Positions 62,901-64,000 of a DNA stretch of 64,000 nucleotides are shown here, in pieces (within the stretch, counting starts at the first letter, position 1; the number at the start of each line of letters is the position of its first letter). The notes beneath the pieces were generated by a model. That model had not been told where the DNA came from. It saw only the letters and a list, made by a program, of their open reading frames with translations, and did no database searches. Source of the DNA: Arthrobacter sp. OV608 (lineage in GTDB: Bacteria; Actinomycetota; Actinomycetes; Actinomycetales; Micrococcaceae); NCBI GenBank assembly GCA_900110595.1, contig FOEZ01000014.1:1-64000 (forward strand). The letters run 5' to 3'. The position numbers and the translations under genes are program-made.

Positions 62901-63462
62901 GGCGTTGGAGCCTGCCGACCTGGAGTCGGTCAAGCGGGCGCTGGCATCGGACGCGCAGGCCTGGGCTGAGGAATTCGGCACCGCCAAGGACGTGTCCGGC
63001 CTCAGCGCGGAGCGCAACATCTTCCGTTACCGGAGCCTGCCAGTCACTGTACGGCTCGCCGAAGGTGCGCCGCTGGCGCACCTGGTCCGGACTGTGGCCG
63101 CCGGCGTCCTGGCGGGGTCGGCACTGACGGTGTCCTCCGCCGTCGAACTTCCCGCGCAGCTTCGCCCGGTGCTGACCGCGCTGGACGTCGAGGTGAGCGT
63201 GGAGTCCGACGCCGAGTGGCTGGCTTCCGCGGAACGCCTCGCCTTGGCGGGCAAGCTGTCCGGGGCGCGGATTCGCCTGATCGGCGGTGACGCCGCTGCG
63301 TTGGCTAAGGCCACAGGCGGCCGTCCCGATCTTGCCGTCTACGCCCACGCGGTCACGGAGGCCGGCCGGGTCGAGCTGCTGCCGTTCCTGCATGAGCAGG
63401 CCGTCAGCATCACGGCTCACCGGTTCGGCACACCCAACCACCTCTCGGACGCGCTGATCTAG
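59944..63462 (+). CDS. putA: Bifunctional proline dehydrogenase / L-glutamate gamma-semialdehyde dehydrogenase
   Basis: The 1172-residue enzyme converts proline to glutamate. Residues about 60-470 form the FAD-dependent proline dehydrogenase barrel (VRPEDLNVAARNL, IKVSSTVAPHS, RVVKGANLPMEQVEASLHDW). Residues about 530-1010 form the aldehyde dehydrogenase: TPPWNFPVAIPAGS, Glu736 in AETSGKN and Cys770 in GHAGQKCSAASL. A further C-terminal domain of about 160 residues follows. There is no N-terminal ribbon-helix-helix domain, so it cannot repress its own gene; control must come from elsewhere, probably the LysR protein. Intermediate channelling between the two sites is known for the family. Confidence 0.97.
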   Translation: MTHVAMEPATSAGTAPQTVDVDVPQAKALATEAVALVRHWLTEAAKVPVDASAQQLAGVLKDPNGLEFTVGFVDGVVRPEDLNVAARNLAALAPKVPAFLPWYMRSAVALGGTMAPVMPQVVIPIARKVLREMVGHLIVDATDAKLGPAIAKIRKDGIKLNVNLLGEAVLGEHEASRRLEGTHTLLARPDVDYVSIKVSSTVAPHSAWAFDEAVEHVVEKLTPLFQRAASFAKNGGKAKFINLDMEEYKDLDMTIAVFTRILDKPEFKNLEAGIVLQAYLPDALSAMIRLQDWAAERRANGGAAIKVRVVKGANLPMEQVEASLHDWPLATWGSKQDSDTSYKSVINYALHPERIKNIRIGVAGHNLFDIAFAWLLAKQRGIADTAQQGIEFEMLLGMAQGQAEAVKKDVGSLLLYTPVVHPAEFDVAIAYLIRRLEEGASQDNFMSAVFELSENEVLFEREKQRFLASLDALDNTVPLPNRRQDRNLPPVSRPHEGFENTPDTDPSLPANRDWGRAILERVPSSTLGNASVAAASVKDEATLNTVIQTAVEKGKAWGALSGAERAEILHRAGEVLEARRADLLEVMASETGKTIDQGDPEVSEAVDFAHYYAESARKLDAVDGATFVPAKLTVVTPPWNFPVAIPAGSTLAALAAGSAVVIKPAKQAARSGAVMVEALWEAGVPRDVLTMVQLGERELGKQLISHPAVDRVILTGGYETAELFRSFREDLPLLAETSGKNAIIVTPSADLDLAAKDVAYSAFGHAGQKCSAASLVILVGSVAKSKRFHNQLIDAVTSLKVGYPEDPTSQMGPIIEPANGKLLNALTTLGEGENWAVEPKKLDDTGRLWSPGVRYGVKRGSYFHLTEFFGPVLGVMTADTLEEAIAIQNQIEYGLTAGLHSLNSEELGTWLETIQAGNLYVNRGITGAIVQRQPFGGWKKSAVGAGTKAGGPNYLAGLGDWTPAVSTAGAPIMHPGVRRIINAASAALEPADLESVKRALASDAQAWAEEFGTAKDVSGLSAERNIFRYRSLPVTVRLAEGAPLAHLVRTVAAGVLAGSALTVSSAVELPAQLRPVLTALDVEVSVESDAEWLASAERLALAGKLSGARIRLIGGDAAALAKATGGRPDLAVYAHAVTEAGRVELLPFLHEQAVSITAHRFGTPNHLSDALI

Positions 63463-63485
63463 TTCCCGCTCCAAGGGCATACATA

Positions 63486-63537
63486 AGGTCCGGTGGTTGA
63501 GCTTGTCTGGATTTCGACAAGCTCAACCACCGGACCT
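63486..63537. repeat. REP-like intergenic palindrome after putA
   Basis: Perfect 22-bp arms (core GGTGGTTGAGCTTGTC and GACAAGCTCAACCACC) around an 8-base loop. The core is a very common intergenic palindrome in Micrococcaceae and Microbacteriaceae. It can also serve as a bidirectional terminator here, between putA and the convergent CxxC protein gene. Confidence 0.85.
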
Positions 63538-63549
63538 CGTTAATGTGCG

Positions 63550-63867
63550 TCAGCCCAGGTACCAGCCGGGCGGGGTCCAGGTCACGGGAACACTGTGGGC
63601 GGAGAACTGTTCGCAATGGGTGCAGGTGTAAGCGACTTCGCCCAAAGTGGCCACGCTGCCGTCCCGCCGGTACGTCGGGGGAATATAGGACTCGAGGTAG
63701 ACAAATTCATCGGTGCGGCAGGTGTCGCAGGTAGGCTTTCCCACATATCCGGTGTCCGTGGTGGCTATCCCGGAGCCGAGTGTTGAACTGCGGGTGGCCG
63801 GTGGACGCAGGGTGTTGTGCTGGCGCGCGTGGGTGGAGCTGAGATGGGTGTTCTTGGCTGTCGTCAT
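63550..63867 (-). CDS. Small CxxC-type zinc-ribbon protein, unknown function
   Basis: The 105-residue protein has two CxxC pairs (Cys47/Cys50 and Cys82/Cys85) separated by about 30 residues, a pattern that fits a zinc ribbon. The end PVTWTPPGWYLG is aromatic rich. I do not recognise a named family; similar proteins occur in Arthrobacter-like genomes. No signal peptide or membrane segment is seen. GACAGG lies upstream of the ATG. It converges with putA across the palindrome. Confidence 0.65.
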   Translation of the reverse strand: MTTAKNTHLSSTHARQHNTLRPPATRSSTLGSGIATTDTGYVGKPTCDTCRTDEFVYLESYIPPTYRRDGSVATLGEVAYTCTHCEQFSAHSVPVTWTPPGWYLG

Positions 63868-64000
63868 TGGCTGCCTGTCCCGAGCACGGACCTGGCACGC
63901 AGGAACATGCTCGTGTTAGTGAACCGGCCATCTGCTTGACCCTGGGAAAATCAGCATAGGTGATGCAACCTTCCGACATCAATGGAGACCGGGTTGTCTT

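Noticed and set aside
59974..63480. Antisense frames of 754 and 405 codons over putA
   Set aside because: Shadow composition, no homology, and the sense strand is a complete PutA.

Overview
The window reads as a piece of chromosome from a high-GC actinobacterium of the Micrococcaceae, most like Arthrobacter, Pseudarthrobacter or Paenarthrobacter. This rests on strong GC bias in third codon positions, frequent GTG starts, a PutA-type bifunctional proline enzyme, PxKF-type secreted proteins, many catabolic operons, and the intergenic palindrome GGTGGTTGAGCTTGTC, which is common in this group. The genus is an inference and has not been tested by a search.

Layout. 1-135 is the 3' end of a 5S rRNA gene with its terminator, followed by a 32-bp-period tandem repeat. 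0.7-9.2 kb is core-like: HU, a CopD-CtaG fusion coupled to a thioredoxin-NHL protein, an AbiEi/DUF559 protein, an anchored secreted protein and a HerA-like ATPase. 9.3-18.4 kb is a divergent cluster: a GNAT acetyltransferase and an FAD/NAD(P) protein on one side, and on the other an amino-acid-type ABC transporter, a DUF1684 protein and two flavin-dependent monooxygenases. It looks like a salvage route for modified sulfur amino acids. 18.6-21.8 kb holds an SDR and an ACS-type MFS transporter with a GntR/FCD regulator and a clear operator.

22-29 kb looks like an accessory island: a decayed SDR, a secreted tannase/feruloyl esterase, a serine-recombinase scar, a TetR/DHA2-efflux/F420-reductase-like set and a HAD pseudogene. 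29.2-37 kb is a catabolic island: AsnC, an aldehyde dehydrogenase overlapping a homoserine-dehydrogenase homologue, an APC permease, two IclR regulators, a metal-dependent cyclase and a small YqfO/NIF3-like protein. 37.1-42.8 kb is a choline-to-betaine type operon (APC permease, GMC oxidoreductase, betaine aldehyde dehydrogenase, TetR) with two identical palindromic operators.

42.8-50 kb holds flavin monooxygenases, an orphan solute-binding lipoprotein, a large secreted repeat protein with a PxKF end, and an aldo/keto reductase. 50.3-52.9 kb is a trehalose-phosphatase-like/GH15 fusion whose phosphatase motif has lost its catalytic aspartates. 53-58 kb holds a DHA2 transporter, a sarcosine-oxidase-like flavoenzyme, an AEC transporter, PanD and a LysR regulator. 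58.2-63.5 kb holds an APC permease and putA. The promoter regions of these two share a roughly 40-bp element that also overlaps the LysR promoter, so the three probably form one regulon. A small CxxC protein closes the window.
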